Positions 15,601 to 23,441 of a stretch of DNA of 64,000 bases are shown one piece after another. The notes beneath the pieces were generated by a model that saw only the letters and a program-made list of their open reading frames with translations, was not told the origin of the DNA and ran no database searches. How positions within the stretch are numbered: the first letter of the stretch is position 1; each line of letters begins with the position of its first letter. The DNA is from Euborellia annulipes. Its lineage: Eukaryota; Arthropoda; Insecta; Dermaptera; Anisolabididae. The translations under genes were made by a program, and so were the position numbers. The stretch covers positions 248,001 to 312,000 of the forward strand of contig JAKCPI010006182.1 of assembly GCA_023213315.1 (NCBI GenBank). Direction: 5' to 3'.

Positions 15601-18416
15601 TGAACACACAGCGACGTTTCGGTAGAGTATGAGACAATCTTCAAGGCTAGGATTAGGTCAGAAAGATGATCGCATAGTCTTCCAAAACGTCGCTGTGGGT
15701 TGGAATATAATAAAGACATAGCTGCATGGCCTTTTATTTATCCTATCCATTCAGCTATTCACATCGCTAACAAACTTCCTATTTTTACTTTCTCCATTTA
15801 GATTTAGACCCACTAGTTGGGGTGAAAAAAATAAAATAAATACAGTAGAGTCCCGTTAATCCGAACTAATGGGGACCGAGGGTCTTTCGGTTTATCGGGA
15901 AGTTCGGATTAACCGGAATTGTAAGCTTGAATTAGTTAATTTTGATAATAAATTCGTATTTATAACGTATTTATAACGTTGTAAACGTTGTAAAGCGTCT
16001 CTATTTTTTATAATTCGTATTTTTTAATAAAATAAAATTCTTTAATGTCTAATTTTCATTTATATTCCTCTTAAAAAAAAAAAAAAAAATCATATGCAAA
16101 AAGAGTTCGGATTAACCGGAAGTTCGGATTAGCGAGGTTCGGATTACCTGGACTCTACTGTATGTCTAAAAGAATATAATTTATTCTTTGCAGAATTGTA
16201 ATTAAAATATTTGTTTAAAGTCTTTATGACCTAAGAAGCCGAAAAGACTTTAAAAAAATTAAGATTTGAATGAGTACTTTTTATTCGATAGGGGATGAAA
16301 TATCAACAATGCGAATTTATTATCACTAATTTTGTGCAATTAGAGAAATATTTTGGACTAGTTTCGACTATTTATCTATTTTTAATTTAAAACAACTATA
16401 ATAACTTGCAATTGCTTATTTTACCATTTTCTTTCAAAATCTTGAGGCAGACACCCCTGCCCCTTCCCCCAACAGACGTCCCTGCATTTATTAAAGTAAA
16501 ATTTATTTCATTTGAATTGGCGACTAATAATTTGAAAAAATATGAATGGCTTTAGATTCCAAAAAAGACTTTAAAACAAATTTTTTTTATTTATTGATTG
16601 ATAATTCAATTTTGTCAGCAGGATTATTCGCAAGATCCCCGAGGCACCACAGAAGCGATAAACCCTGGGTTCGATCTTGCGTATCGCAACCACGGCTTCC
16701 GTGACAATTCGACATTCGCGTCAGGTGAAAATTGGCCATCTTCTGAATACGGAGGCGATTCCTCGAATGATTACGCTCACAACGCATCAACGCTTCCATT
16801 GGATGCCAGTCTTGCCCTCACTGATTCTATTTTGGATATGAAGAGAAGTATCGCCCAAGAGAACGGAGGCTCAAGGGTAAATAATTATTTATTTTTTCTT
16901 TACATTTTGATAATCCAATTGAAAATTGCCAATTTTTTGACGTTAGGCTTATTTAGGTCTCTTTCAATTTTACTTAGAGACTAACTTATGGGTTCCCAAT
17001 TTCAGATCACTGATATTGCATTCCCCCTTTATTTTGAAATAATCTTGTTAACCAGAAATATTTTTTAGTACTTTCATTTTTAAATAAAAGCGTTTTTCGG
17101 TTTAATAGAATCTATTTTACTTATTTTATCCTAAATAAAATTATATCAACTTGCAAGCGTAAAGTCCTGTGGCGCGCCATGCACTCTCTATAATTGGTTC
17201 TTTGGATTAAAAAAAATTTTAAAACTACTTGCACGAGTTGTTTTTAATATCTTTTGTTTTAATTTTTTTTCCTGAGGCTGTCAGGTCTTTAAGCCTGCAA
17301 GTTGCTTCAAATATAATCGCTCTATATAATAAATGTCTTTCGAAAAAGATTTTAAAACACTTAAAAGAAATAATAAATTTCAAAAATCAATTAAAATCAA
17401 CGCAGATTTAATATTAATACAAAAGGGCTCTTATTGACTGTTGCTAATACATAAATAAAAATAAACCTCCCCCTCCCTCTATCTACGGATAAACACGGCT
17501 GAAAATGTTTTAATATTTTTTTAAATCCAACCGATTACTGAACTTTACCTAAAGTGCGCTGTCCCACGGAGACGGGACTTACCCGATTACATTCAAAGCG
17601 TTCAGATCCCTAAATGATATCATTACCTTTTTTTCAACTTTTAATAAAATAATTAGGAAAAACTTCCAATGAGACTTGCCTCATAAGCAGGTTGCCTATT
17701 TTTAATAAGATTAAGATATTTACTTTAATATATTATCGTGGGAGTTTTTAATTATAGACCTCATATAGTATTAATTATTTATTAAAAATATAAATACTTT
17801 AGGACGTTTCTGCTTATTATGCAGTCGTTTTCAAGTAGTGTGCACTTGCTCCGACTCAAGTGAACTAACCTCTAAGGGAGCGTTACTTGCATTTTATTTA
17901 ATAAATATATAAAATACTTTAATATAGTCCTCTTTCTTCTCATTCTAAAATGGAAACTCAGTATCGAAATTGATACAGTGGAGAGCACCTCACAAATTAG
18001 AAGGCCCCAAAACCAATATTGCTTTTGTAAAAATATCTAAAAATATTTTAATAAAAAAATAGCGTTGAATATAAAATTATGAAATAGCAAAATTGCATTT
18101 TAGGTTCTTTTTTTTCCATTTATTTAATTAAATAGAGATAATGGTGTTGGTTGATTTGTGTGCTTAAAAAGAAGAGATGAATAAATTTGCTTTTAATTTT
18201 CCGAAGGCGTTGGCGGAGCCGCAGAGTTTGCCTCTCGGCTCAAGTGATACGAGGCAAGGAGCGAGTCAACTTTTACTTGAAACTGATCTCGACGCTCTTG
18301 AGACGGGCTCACCATCGAGATCGAAAAGCGAAGCGCTTTTAGAAACGGAGATCTCAAAATCACCTCCAAGAGGATTCCATCGCAGCAAAAGTCAGCCACT
18401 TGAAACGGCGATGTAA
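356..18416 (+). CDS. bark: Bark beetle/Anakonda-like tricellular junction protein, 3' part (23 exons)
   Basis: Joined exons: 356-613, 688-858, 1847-2200, 2510-2865, 3714-4649, 4784-4949, 5744-5883, 6110-6237, 7106-7327, 8186-8336, 8755-9015, 9745-10002, 10076-10329, 11531-11742, 12315-12545, 12616-12740, 12799-12924, 13129-13405, 13578-13779, 15000-15253, 15321-15509, 16619-16876, 18207-18416. They give 5739 nt, that is 1912 residues plus stop, with GT/AG at every junction and consistent phases. Domain order is SRCR (about 1-95), beta-helix repeats, CUB-like (262-380), a long beta-helix block (380-750), a second helix start, SRCR 2 (837-960), helix and CUB-like (1048-1218), helix (1219-1500), C-type lectin-like (about 1510-1608), one TM (about 1624-1648) and a roughly 264-residue basic/Ser-rich tail ending ETAM. 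This order is that of Drosophila Bark/Anakonda, a large protein that marks tricellular corners and is needed for septate-junction maturation. The fly protein is roughly 3000 residues, so the missing N-terminal third should lie left of the window. Introns hold many repeats. The name rests on architecture recognised by eye, not on a search. Confidence 0.85.
688..858 (+). CDS. bark: bark-like exon b: end of SRCR 1 and first beta-helix segment
   Basis: Phase 0 at both ends (57 codons). It opens with DVGLRCYPSGW, which supplies the last SRCR cysteine, and runs into short hydrophobic/Gly alternation typical of right-handed beta-helix coils. The intron before it is only 74 nt. Confidence 0.85.
859..1846 (+). 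other. intron with remnant of a dispersed repeat
   Basis: Noncoding. The stretch about 1010-1500 shares segments with the repeats near 27840-28220 and 56100-56780 (for example 'aaaaagtactagtgcttttgg' versus 'aaagtactagtactttttgg'). It looks like an old, diverged copy. Confidence 0.5.
1847..2200 (+). CDS. bark: bark-like exon c: beta-helix repeats
   Basis: Phase 0 at both ends (118 codons). The segment contains LRVVDSLADGLAVVYANVY and later GSGLRLGQAGLRVEHSIIE, an alternation that fits parallel beta-helix coils. The end (EPNEFK) leads directly into the CUB-like exon. Confidence 0.85.
2510..2865 (+). CDS. bark: bark-like exon d: CUB-like domain
   Basis: Starts in phase 0 and ends after two bases of a codon. 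The protein reads like a CUB fold: RIFHISCP, RLRFWDGL (the position of the usual L-x-D-G), SYGILLEYTNG and a closing VIVLTAIP strand. Only one cysteine is visible, so this is a divergent CUB-like module. Confidence 0.83.
2866..3713 (+). other. intron, AT-rich, no repeat recognised
   Basis: 848 nt of AT-rich sequence between two well-supported exons. A weak inverted similarity is visible between about 2980-3080 and 3420-3520 (shared tttaagaagaa / ttcttcttaag and aaacgtaa / ttacg words), suggesting an old palindromic element. Confidence 0.4.
3714..4649 (+). CDS. bark: bark-like exon e: long beta-helix block
   Basis: This is the largest exon (936 nt, about 312 residues). Repeated turns of the form N-N-x-I/L-x-x-N (for example ITINNSLITDNKRG, ITRNVFDNNQC, LITNNRITSNRG, YLAQNLFGNNV) are the asparagine ladders of a right-handed beta-helix. 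The block ends with YNWWGTADENI, a motif that recurs in exon r as HNWWGYN. Upstream ATG or TTG codons here are not starts, because the frame enters from exon d. Confidence 0.9.
4784..4949 (+). CDS. bark: bark-like exon f: linker after the beta-helix
   Basis: Enters with one base completing an Arg codon and ends in phase 0. It reads PFLLEDSLDASVSETWSS through to LRDLTVMPE. The final strand begins the next beta-helix module continued in exon g. Confidence 0.82.
5028..5680. repeat. fold-back repeat family with 'ttaattatagac' ends
   Basis: The left end is like taagggagtatttaattata and the right end is like tatggtctataatttt. The same ends and the internal 'gtttcgactgcttattctgca' occur at 11820-12065, 17735-17910 and 49328-49665. 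This copy is long and diverged, and it sits in the intron between exons f and g. Confidence 0.6.
5744..5883 (+). CDS. bark: bark-like exon g: beta-helix start (TLTIEPGVVLEFA)
   Basis: Starts in phase 0 and ends after two bases. ATLTIEPGVVLEFASGVGI followed by LVLGTLKAQG is the classic opening coil of an extracellular beta-helix (a T-I-x-P-G-V-x-x-x-F turn followed by G-x-L-x-A-x-G). Confidence 0.87.
6110..6237 (+). CDS. bark: bark-like exon h: linker with RRRR cleavage-like site
   Basis: Enters with one base and ends with one base of a Gly/Asp codon. It contains DIKRRRRQLELDPG, a furin-type basic run, followed by an amphipathic stretch and two cysteines (LCTNLNCTMMDS). Confidence 0.82.
6435..7020. 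repeat. dispersed repeat (tatatgaaatatatagag family), partial
   Basis: Starts with accctatatatgaaatatat, continues with the words gaggtcccctga-like and tactagtactttttcagt, and ends in caccagattttttt. The same order occurs near 20130-20730, 35590-36610 and, on the other strand, 56125-56985. It lies in the intron before exon i. Confidence 0.6.
7106..7327 (+). CDS. bark: bark-like exon i: SRCR domain 2, first half
   Basis: GFLEIYNTTTLQWVPICDDA followed by ARVACRQLGFEP is unmistakable SRCR. An in-frame ATG at 7087 lies upstream of the AG acceptor and is not the start. Confidence 0.9.
7770..8010. repeat. inverted pair of tRNA-like (SINE) modules
   Basis: ctggagtcgaaccaggacct (minus) and aggtcctggttcgactccaa (plus) face each other. 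Both contain a polymerase III B-box-like GGTTCGACTCC. No complete cloverleaf with matching acceptor strands is visible, so this is a SINE-derived fold-back, not a tRNA gene. Confidence 0.6.
8186..8336 (+). CDS. bark: bark-like exon j: SRCR domain 2, second half
   Basis: CTG/DEDRLEDCEPRLNG continues the SRCR (the usual G-x-E-x-x-L-x-x-C), then RRRCHWNSEFVFIHC gives the closing cysteines. It ends in YWGGIR, entering the next helix or CUB-like module. Confidence 0.88.
8755..9015 (+). CDS. bark: bark-like exon k: beta-helix segment
   Basis: Completes an Arg codon, then reads FANGQLEQDAHEQRLHDP, a turn with VEWVKIVGAGLLHG, and ISYVNVSNSAGDGITLISPP, again alternating as in a beta-helix. It ends two bases into an Arg codon. 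Confidence 0.85.
9745..10002 (+). CDS. bark: bark-like exon l: beta-helix end and CUB-like start
   Basis: Reads IENTLGVGVSLFSMTGE, then ALDMCDPAKVITLDERILVY, which resembles the opening cysteine and strand of a CUB-like module, and ISCVKIFASPSLVKPFGFR. Confidence 0.84.
10076..10329 (+). CDS. bark: bark-like exon m: CUB-like domain, second half
   Basis: LLQLSLFNSTG, TISLYDGD (the CUB L-Y-D-G), RLFRTNGRSLSVRIKARA and HGFVAEVVTLP fit the last strands of a CUB module. The exon ends one base into a codon before gtaagc. Confidence 0.87.
10546..10874. mobile_element. hAT-type MITE with exact 8-bp target duplication
   Basis: The ends CAGTGGCGTAGCGAG and CTCACTACGCCACTG are inverted repeats. The flanks are catcgata on both sides (10538-10545 and 10875-10882). 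An 8-bp duplication plus CAG...CTG ends is diagnostic of hAT elements. It is 329 bp, noncoding, and has a poly-G tract near the right end. It lies in a bark intron. Confidence 0.88.
11136..11433 (+). mobile_element. tRNA-derived SINE, full length, 14-bp target duplication
   Basis: The A-box-like GTGGCTTATCGG and B-box-like GAGTTCGAACCC lie about 40 nt apart, followed by an unrelated body and an (AATC)-like tail. The flanks are an exact 14-bp repeat aaccgttcttattg (11122-11135 and 11434-11447), as produced by target-primed reverse transcription. It is inserted in a bark intron. A related head occurs at about 46427. Confidence 0.85.
11531..11742 (+). CDS. bark: bark-like exon n: beta-helix segment
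   Basis: Contains NISYSILSKNRLGALQYG and VTMEWNQIDQNCAHLFGNF, followed by TCTSAVYMDIQNTLHIYFR. The preceding intron carries a hAT element (10546-10874) and a full SINE (11136-11433). Confidence 0.86.
11820..12065. repeat. fold-back repeat with 65-nt arms
   Basis: The arms run about 11924-11985 and 11995-12058: tgaagtactgtgcacttgct on the left and its complement agcaagtgcacagtacttca-like on the right. It belongs to the 'gtttcgactgcttattctgca' family. It is noncoding, in a bark intron. Confidence 0.7.
12095..12185 (+). repeat. tRNA-like SINE fragment
   Basis: Contains a B-box-like CGTTCGAGTCCAGGAGG and a tail 'gcacaatttgcccactcaaa' resembling the module at 7940-8010. It is truncated. Confidence 0.45.
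12315..12545 (+). CDS. bark: bark-like exon o: beta-helix segment
   Basis: Phase 0 at both ends (77 codons). NNLVRRNQGGVVVKADSRS and GWFINNLFSDNENRPVLYV show the N-N-x-x-x-x-N ladder again. Confidence 0.87.
12616..12740 (+). CDS. bark: bark-like exon p: beta-helix segment
   Basis: VVSNFTYNYVQNNKGQHILEV continues the coils. It ends two bases into the Trp codon of FYW/NF. The next intron is only 58 nt. Confidence 0.84.
12799..12924 (+). CDS. bark: bark-like exon q: beta-helix segment
   Basis: Reads NFALDRDNRGTVLAGTAGQQ followed by YVDNIFLDPDNDYELVTVN. It enters with one base and leaves two bases into an Arg/Ser codon. Confidence 0.84.
13129..13405 (+). CDS. bark: bark-like exon r: helix end and start of C-type lectin-like domain
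   Basis: VDAKHNWWGYNTS closes the helix, matching the NWWG in exon e. KCPPAWNLVGDTCYIYIGAP and FFEAREFC are the first conserved blocks of a C-type lectin-like domain. Confidence 0.9.
13578..13779 (+). CDS. bark: bark-like exon s: C-type lectin-like domain, second half
   Basis: RVWVQNYDLINRCTAFAYQS and CDRLNPFLCE supply the W-V and C-terminal cysteines of the fold. The QPD/EPN calcium-sugar motif is not visible, so sugar binding is doubtful. Confidence 0.88.
13990..14290. repeat. palindromic repeat with hammerhead-ribozyme-like core
   Basis: The arms (aaggaagaaagaaaagagcg and its complement at 14255-14280) enclose two inverted modules. On the minus strand, 14052-14103 reads stem I, CTGATGA, a GGTC/GACC stem II, GAAC, then CGTC and the other stem I strand (AGCC/GGCT plus GCTTC/GAAGC). 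GAAC replaces the required GAAA. The plus-strand partner keeps CCGAAACGTCAGC but lacks a clean CTGATGA. Confidence 0.65.
15000..15253 (+). CDS. bark: bark-like exon t: transmembrane segment and juxtamembrane tail
   Basis: A hydrophobic run (VVTVAVIGAVGAALLLVAFA and a few more residues) is followed by the stop-transfer KSKHRHVERLERR, giving type I topology with the large modular part outside. Codons are in frame with the exons on both sides. Confidence 0.9.
15321..15509 (+). CDS. bark: bark-like exon u: cytoplasmic tail
   Basis: Phase 0 at both ends (63 codons). Ser-rich tail: SGRSSPSLSARQVDYKKMMD, then DRSYDIYEAHNMG. No folded domain is seen. Confidence 0.85.
15545..15755. repeat. palindromic repeat with degenerate hammerhead-like motifs
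   Basis: The left arm, aataaaaaaggccaggcagt, is matched near 15725-15750 by ctgcatggccttttatttat. Inside are two inverted copies of (C)CGAAACGTCGCTGTG-like sequence; in one copy the A-rich core is degraded to CAAAACGTC. The CTGANGA core is imperfect in both. Confidence 0.5.
15843..16160. mobile_element. pogo/Tigger-like MITE with TA duplication
   Basis: The ends CAGTAGAGTCCCGTTAATCC and GGATTACCTGGACTCTACTG are inverted and flanked by TA. The subterminal repeats 'gttcggattaaccggaa' recur inside. These termini resemble non-autonomous Tigger/pogo elements. It is 318 bp with no transposase, in a bark intron. Confidence 0.82.
16619..16876 (+). CDS. bark: bark-like exon v: cytoplasmic tail, tandem NAGNAG acceptor
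   Basis: The acceptor reads tttgtcagcag, so the exon can begin at 16619 or at 16622, which adds or drops one Gln. Both choices stay in frame. It encodes DYSQDPRGTTEAINPGFDLA and continues to SIAQENGGSR, with low complexity and no TM. Confidence 0.82.
17735..17915. repeat. partial 'gtgggagtttttaattatag' family copy
   Basis: Same left end as 49328 and 11820, and the internal tgcacttgctccgactcaag and aacctctaagggagcgttac words. The right half is missing. Confidence 0.55.
18207..18416 (+). CDS. bark: bark-like last exon w: tail end with PDZ-ligand-like ETAM
   Basis: The acceptor is at ccgaag (18206). The frame runs to a TAA stop at 18414-18416. Near the end, related blocks repeat (RSKSEALLETE, RSKSQPLETAM). 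The terminal E-T-A-M has Thr at -2 and a hydrophobic residue at 0, as in class I PDZ ligands. An in-frame ATG at 18177 lies in the intron and should not be used as a gene start. Confidence 0.85.
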   Translation, partial: ALAEPQSLPLGSSDTRQGASQLLLETDLDALETGSPSRSKSEALLETEISKSPPRGFHRSKSQPLETAM

Positions 18417-18540
18417 CTTAACAGTGATAACAGAAATCATTCTCTCGAGTGATTGATAAGACATGAGTGTGTTCACCAAGATATTTCTTTTATAAGAGCT
18501 TATATTAAGTTTTTATATACCGAAACGGGTCACAAACTCA

Positions 18541-18546
18541 AATAAA
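18541..18546 (+). terminator. candidate polyadenylation signal of the bark-like gene
   Basis: AATAAA occurs 125 nt after the stop codon, in an AT-rich 3' stretch. Another lies near 18594. The cleavage site cannot be fixed without transcripts. Confidence 0.4.
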
Positions 18547-19920
18547 GCTCTTAAAAAAATGACTATTTTTTTAAACTAGTCTTGGATTTCCACAAATAAA
18601 ATAAATCAAGACTATAAAAAAAGAGTGATTTATTAGTTCTTTTATTGTGAAGACTTAAATGCATTTAATTTATTAAATTAATTTTTTTAAAGTATTTTCA
18701 TATACATATCATATTTTTATATTGTGAAATATAAAATAGTATTTTTTGTTTATATCATTTTTTTTTAATTAAACATCACGAAAAAATGTTATTTATTATT
18801 TTTGAAAGTCCAATTCATTGTCCTCTTTAATCAAACAATAGACTTACCTTTGAACTTAGTACTTAGATAAAATTTAAAATATTCCAATTTGCATATTATA
18901 TATTTAAGTGATCTTAGATAAAAATTTTAATCGAATAGAGCAGAGATAGGAATATTTTGTTTAAAAAAAATTATAATTAATCTTATTAACAGGACTTGTC
19001 TGAAGTGAAGGTCCAAGCAAATTTTTTGTTGTCGCTCCATTTTTTATACTCACTCACGAAAAAACTTTTTTTTAAACAACGCCATTTAAGGCTATTTAGT
19101 CCCCATTCCTAATTATTTTAATTGATTGTCGCTTTGGGCGGGAAGCGAACCGTGCGGACAACAAATTAATAAATAATATGCCATTCCCTAAATCTTCAAA
19201 TCTTAAAACAAGAGAAAAATGTAAGTGGGCAAGGCAAAAATGTGGAGGGGACGACGCAATAATTTTTATTTTCTTCTATTGTCTTTAGATCTTTTTGAAA
19301 TTTAAATAAGAATAAGTCCGAGACCGCGTCCTTAATTTATGATAACTCTTTGAAATTTTATGTTTATGTTAGCTGAAAAAATATCCTCATTTTTATATAA
19401 ATAAATTAACCAGCGATTTAAAATTTCATCTCTCAATTTCTAATTTAATCTATGAAAATATATACAAGTAATAATCTCTTGAGTTTATTTATTTAGACGT
19501 ATCATCATTTTTATCGACCCATTTTAATTTTACTTTTCAATTCATATCATATTTATAAACTAATCAATCAAATTTGTCAATAAAAAAAAAAATATAATCG
19601 ATAAGGTCTCGAAGATATGTTGACCTTAAAATATTAAAATTCTTTTTTATATAATAGAACTTTTTGATTTATTTTTTCATGAGGGCTCTTTTCTAGCTTC
19701 AAAAATAAATAACTTGAAGGAACTCGAGGTTCCTAGGGCGTGTCCTCAGCTGCGAATGCCTGTCCATTGGACGACTTCATTCTTGATAACATCGATAAGG
19801 TTATGGAATGGGATTCAAAATGACTTCGGATCGGCATGCTCGTTGGGAGTTTTTAAGGAAAAGTCCCACGAGTACTTAATAAAGAGGCAAGAGCGGACAG
19901 TAGATACTGGATGGATGGTA

Positions 19921-20109
19921 CAGTGAGCGCCACAATTAGGTCCCCACCTGGTATGGTATATAGCGAAATAATTTTAAGTTTGAAAAGCTAAAATCAAATC
20001 ATCTCTACCAGATTTTATTGAACCTTTTCGGTTATTAAAATTATTTCACTATATACCATATACTCAAGGCTCTAGATACCAGGTGGGGACTTAATTGTGT
20101 AGTACACTG
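19921..20109. mobile_element. palindromic mariner-type MITE, copy 1
   Basis: The ends CAGTGAGCGCCACAATTAGG and, inverted, CTTAATTGTGTAGTACACTG are flanked by TA (19919-19920, 20110-20111). Both halves carry ggtggggac and atggtatat words in inverted order. It is 189 bp, and a second copy is at 58468-58670. Confidence 0.82.
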
Positions 20110-20129
20110 TACGAGAGGGGTAGATTTAA

Positions 20130-20735
20130 AAAGTACTTTTTTTAATATAGCATTGGATTAATATCAAAAAGTCGAGATTTTGACGGATATACACGTTTTG
20201 AGGTCCCCTGAACCCAAAAAAGTGTTTTTCGCGACATGGTCTGTCTGTGTGTGTTTGTGTTCAATTTAAAGCATGAAGGAATTGAGCTAGGAGGTTGAAA
20301 TTTTATATTTAAGTTAGGCACCTTCCGAGGGCATGAAAATAAGCTTTTAATCAAAATCGGCCAAAAAGTACTAGTACTTTACTGATGTACTTTTTAGGTT
20401 TTTTTCCATTTTATCAAAATTCGCACCAAAGATTTTGATTAAAATTCAAAAATCAATTATTTTTTAGATACTCTTTGAAATGTATATTCTCATTTTGCCA
20501 TTGAAATCTTATGAAGACCACTTTACTCTTGTACTTCATAGGAAAGATAGGAGAATTGGTTTTCATGGCAACAAAATTTAAATAAACAAATATTTTTCTG
20601 TTTATAAATTTTTAAAATTCTGTTGGAAACTAAATATATGTACACACAAAAAATTTGGCTTGACAAACACAGAACATTTGATTACCGAAGGTAAAAAAAA
20701 GGAACCCACCAGTCACACCAGATTTTTTGTTCTAA
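20130..20735. repeat. dispersed repeat (tactagtactttact family)
   Basis: Shares the words gaggtcccctgaacccaaaa, tgaaattttatatttaagtt, ccaaaaagtactagtacttt and gtcacaccagattttt, in the same order as 35690-36610. A (GT)-rich tract lies near 20240. Confidence 0.65.
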
Positions 20736-20989
20736 AAGGCAAAGTAGCTAAGAGCAAATAAATAAATATTCATTCGATCTTTTGGAAACATTGTGGTTCC
20801 GTTCCTCATCATATTTTTTAGAGTTTGCAATACAAGAGATCTTTTTATTATAAAAATCGTCAAAATAATTAAAAATGTTTAATTAGGAAAAATCTGATAA
20901 AATTATCTAGATAAATGATAATTTGAATATTATGAATGTTTTTTTATGGCGCTGATAAAAATATGTTCACTTTTGGATTGAGATAATAA

Positions 20990-21195
20990 GCCGTGCCGCT
21001 GTTAGATAGAGCCATTCCATTTAGGCCGAGTTCGAGCTGCCTGCTCGACGAATATCGCAGATCGCAGGCCTGCCTACCAGTCTATCCTTCCTATCCTATA
21101 TATCGCACGTTTTATCTCTCTCTGGTGCAGTGAGCCGATCACACTCTGCTTGTAGAGGAGCCCGAGGAGCTTTCTACATTCTTCACTCATTCTAA
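20990..21195 (+). promoter_or_regulatory. possible promoter and non-coding first exon of the CD36-like gene
   Basis: A GC-richer, non-repetitive block in AT-rich DNA that ends in tctaa followed by a consensus donor gtgagt at 21196. The matching acceptor could be the one at 38755-38756, just before the CD36-like start codon, which would make a 17.5-kb intron. No TATA box is clear. This is inference from base composition and the donor alone. Confidence 0.25.
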
Positions 21196-21932
21196 GTGAG
21201 TAATAAACAAACATTTGTTTATTTTTAAGTTTTCAGGGTTATCGTCTCGTGACAAATTTATTTGTTTAGTTCTTTTATTCATACTATCATTTACTTGATA
21301 AAATTTTACTTTTCAAATATTTTTTGCTTAAAATGTAGTCTTACTAGCAATAATTTTCGAAATTCTAAGTATTTTTTTATGTCATTATTTTTTTTAAAGT
21401 GAAACTTTTATTTTTATCTAGGATTTTTTTAGTTTAAAATTTAAGAAATACTCCTTCAACTTTTATTGTATTAAAATTAAATTCTTTTTATTATAATCAT
21501 ATACAAATTTCACCTCTTTTTTAAATCCCCCCTTCCCATTGAATAAGATATTCGTTTAATTAATTGATAAATTTATGAATGATTTAAAAATAGACTCTTA
21601 TCAAAAATTAAAATTATAACTATTGGCAGGACAAATCAATTTTGGGATGTAATTTTTTTAAAAGACCCAATTTTTTTTTTATTGAAATATTTATAACTAC
21701 ATTATATTGTAGTAATTTATCAATGGAGATAATTTTTATTTAAATTTTTTTAATGTTCGTCGATATATTATAAGAACCAAAATTAATTGGCACTTTCGAA
21801 CGTTATAACAAATTATTAGATACATCTACTATTTTTGATTAAGCCCAAATTTACAAATCATAATAAAATGAGTTTTAACCATCACTTGAAGGACTTTTCT
21901 CTTACTAGTCCTTAAATAATTGTTCTAGTGAA

Positions 21933-22217
21933 CATGGGCGTACCCAGGATCAAATCTAGGGGGGGGGGCATGGTCAGATCATGGTCGTCCAGGGGGGGCA
22001 GATCATGGTCGTCCAGATTGTGACATAGCTATTTTTTATATAGAGGGGTAAAGCCTTCGAATTAAAGGCCTAAAAACCCTCGAGTCCTAACAAAAAGAAT
22101 CATTCCCCGTCGCCAACCACCAATTTTGTTTCGTTTCATCACTTTATAAACATTTAATTTTTTTTTGTTGCTTCTAGGGGGGCAGCTGCCCCCTGCCCCT
22201 CGCTGGGTACGCCCATG
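21933..22217. mobile_element. hAT-type MITE with exact 8-bp target duplication
   Basis: The ends CATGGGCGTACCCAGG and GCTGGGTACGCCCATG are flanked by ctagtgaa on both sides (21925-21932, 22218-22225). It is 285 bp, with a G-run just inside the left end and C-rich sequence inside the right end. No coding capacity. Confidence 0.88.
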
Positions 22218-22405
22218 CTAGTGAACCGAACCAATCCACGTAACGATTCACTTTTGGGAAATTCGCACAGCTCGTTCTTTGTCGAAAAAATTTTTCGTCC
22301 CTTTATCGTTCTAGAAATGCTATCTGATTATAACTAGCTCTATCTCTTAAGAATAGCATCTGAAGGGCGTGCACTCCGTGCCAGCACGGAGCCGAGGGTC
22401 TGGCC

Positions 22406-22500
22406 CAGGGGCGTAAATAACACCCCCGTAATGCGGGGGGAGGGGTGCGCAGCAAGTCAGGGGGCGCATAAAAAATATATAAAATAATTTAAAAAATAAA
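22406..22500. repeat. hAT MITE fragment (one end)
   Basis: Starts CAGGGGCGTAAATAACACCC followed by a G-run. The same end, inverted, is at about 36612-36670 (gtgttatttacgcccttgg). The other terminus is not found. Confidence 0.45.
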
Positions 22501-23174
22501 AAGACACCAACTTCAAAATAAATTTTATAATTCATTAAAATATCTTAATAAAACTGTTTCATAAATAACACTGTTCAACAATCTGTTTTTTTTTTTTTGT
22601 ATTATTAGCTATTATCAATAATAGCTAATAATACAAAAAAAATCGGCAGCGCTGATTCAAAAAATGCCATCAGTTTTGCCATATTTAGGAATATTTGTAG
22701 AGATAGAGAGAAAAATAAATTTTAATAGAAAATTGCTCTAAGTGGCTGTAATTTTGAATTTCCAAGATTTTTTTAATTTTAATTATTTTCCTTAAAAATA
22801 TGCAGATAGTTAAAATGCATAGAAATATTCAAGTTTCAGTACAATCTGGGATGATTTACTGGTGCAAAACGCAGCTAAAAGTTTAGAAAAATCGAATTTT
22901 TAGGGTATGGACCTCCCTATCTCCCCCTAGTGTGTAAACACCTCTAGGAATCTGGGAATGAATGTATTCTGATTTTTAAGACTCGGAGTTTCATTAGTGA
23001 GTTGGTCATTTGGGTTGCCTACCTTTCAGCAAACATTCTATGGTGCTATTCCATATTCTATTCGATTTCGTTATTTTAATATAATATCTTACTGAAACTA
23101 AAAACACATTGATGATTACATTAATTTGTTTAGCAAATTTCCTTTAGAAAACTAAACATCTATACACTGTTCAA

Positions 23175-23441
23175 CAGGGCCGGCCTTAGGACGGTGCGAG
23201 CAGTGCAGTCGCACAGGGCGTCACGGTTTTGGGGCACCATTTTTTAGGTAGCATAGAAAAAACAAAAAAATATTGAGAAATAGTGTGTAAATTGACAATA
23301 AAAAACTGTTCTAAATTGAAGGGAGAATGATCAATAAGTTTTCACGACCCTCTAAAATAACCAGTGATAATTGAAAGAAAAATGTATGAAGAGGCGCATT
23401 TTTTCATACTCGCACCGGCCCCTATCTCACCTAAGGCCCTG
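23175..23441. mobile_element. hAT-type MITE, 7/8 target duplication
   Basis: The ends CAGGGCCGGCCTTAGG and CCTAAGGCCCTG are inverted, and GGTGCGAG/CTCGCACC lies just inside them. The flanks are ctgttcaa and ctcttcaa (one mismatch), so the copy is somewhat older. 267 bp. Confidence 0.8.

Noticed and set aside
18177..18206. ATG at 18177 as start of a small separate gene
   Set aside because: The region is intronic with a good acceptor at 18206; the downstream frame continues the bark-like tail in phase.
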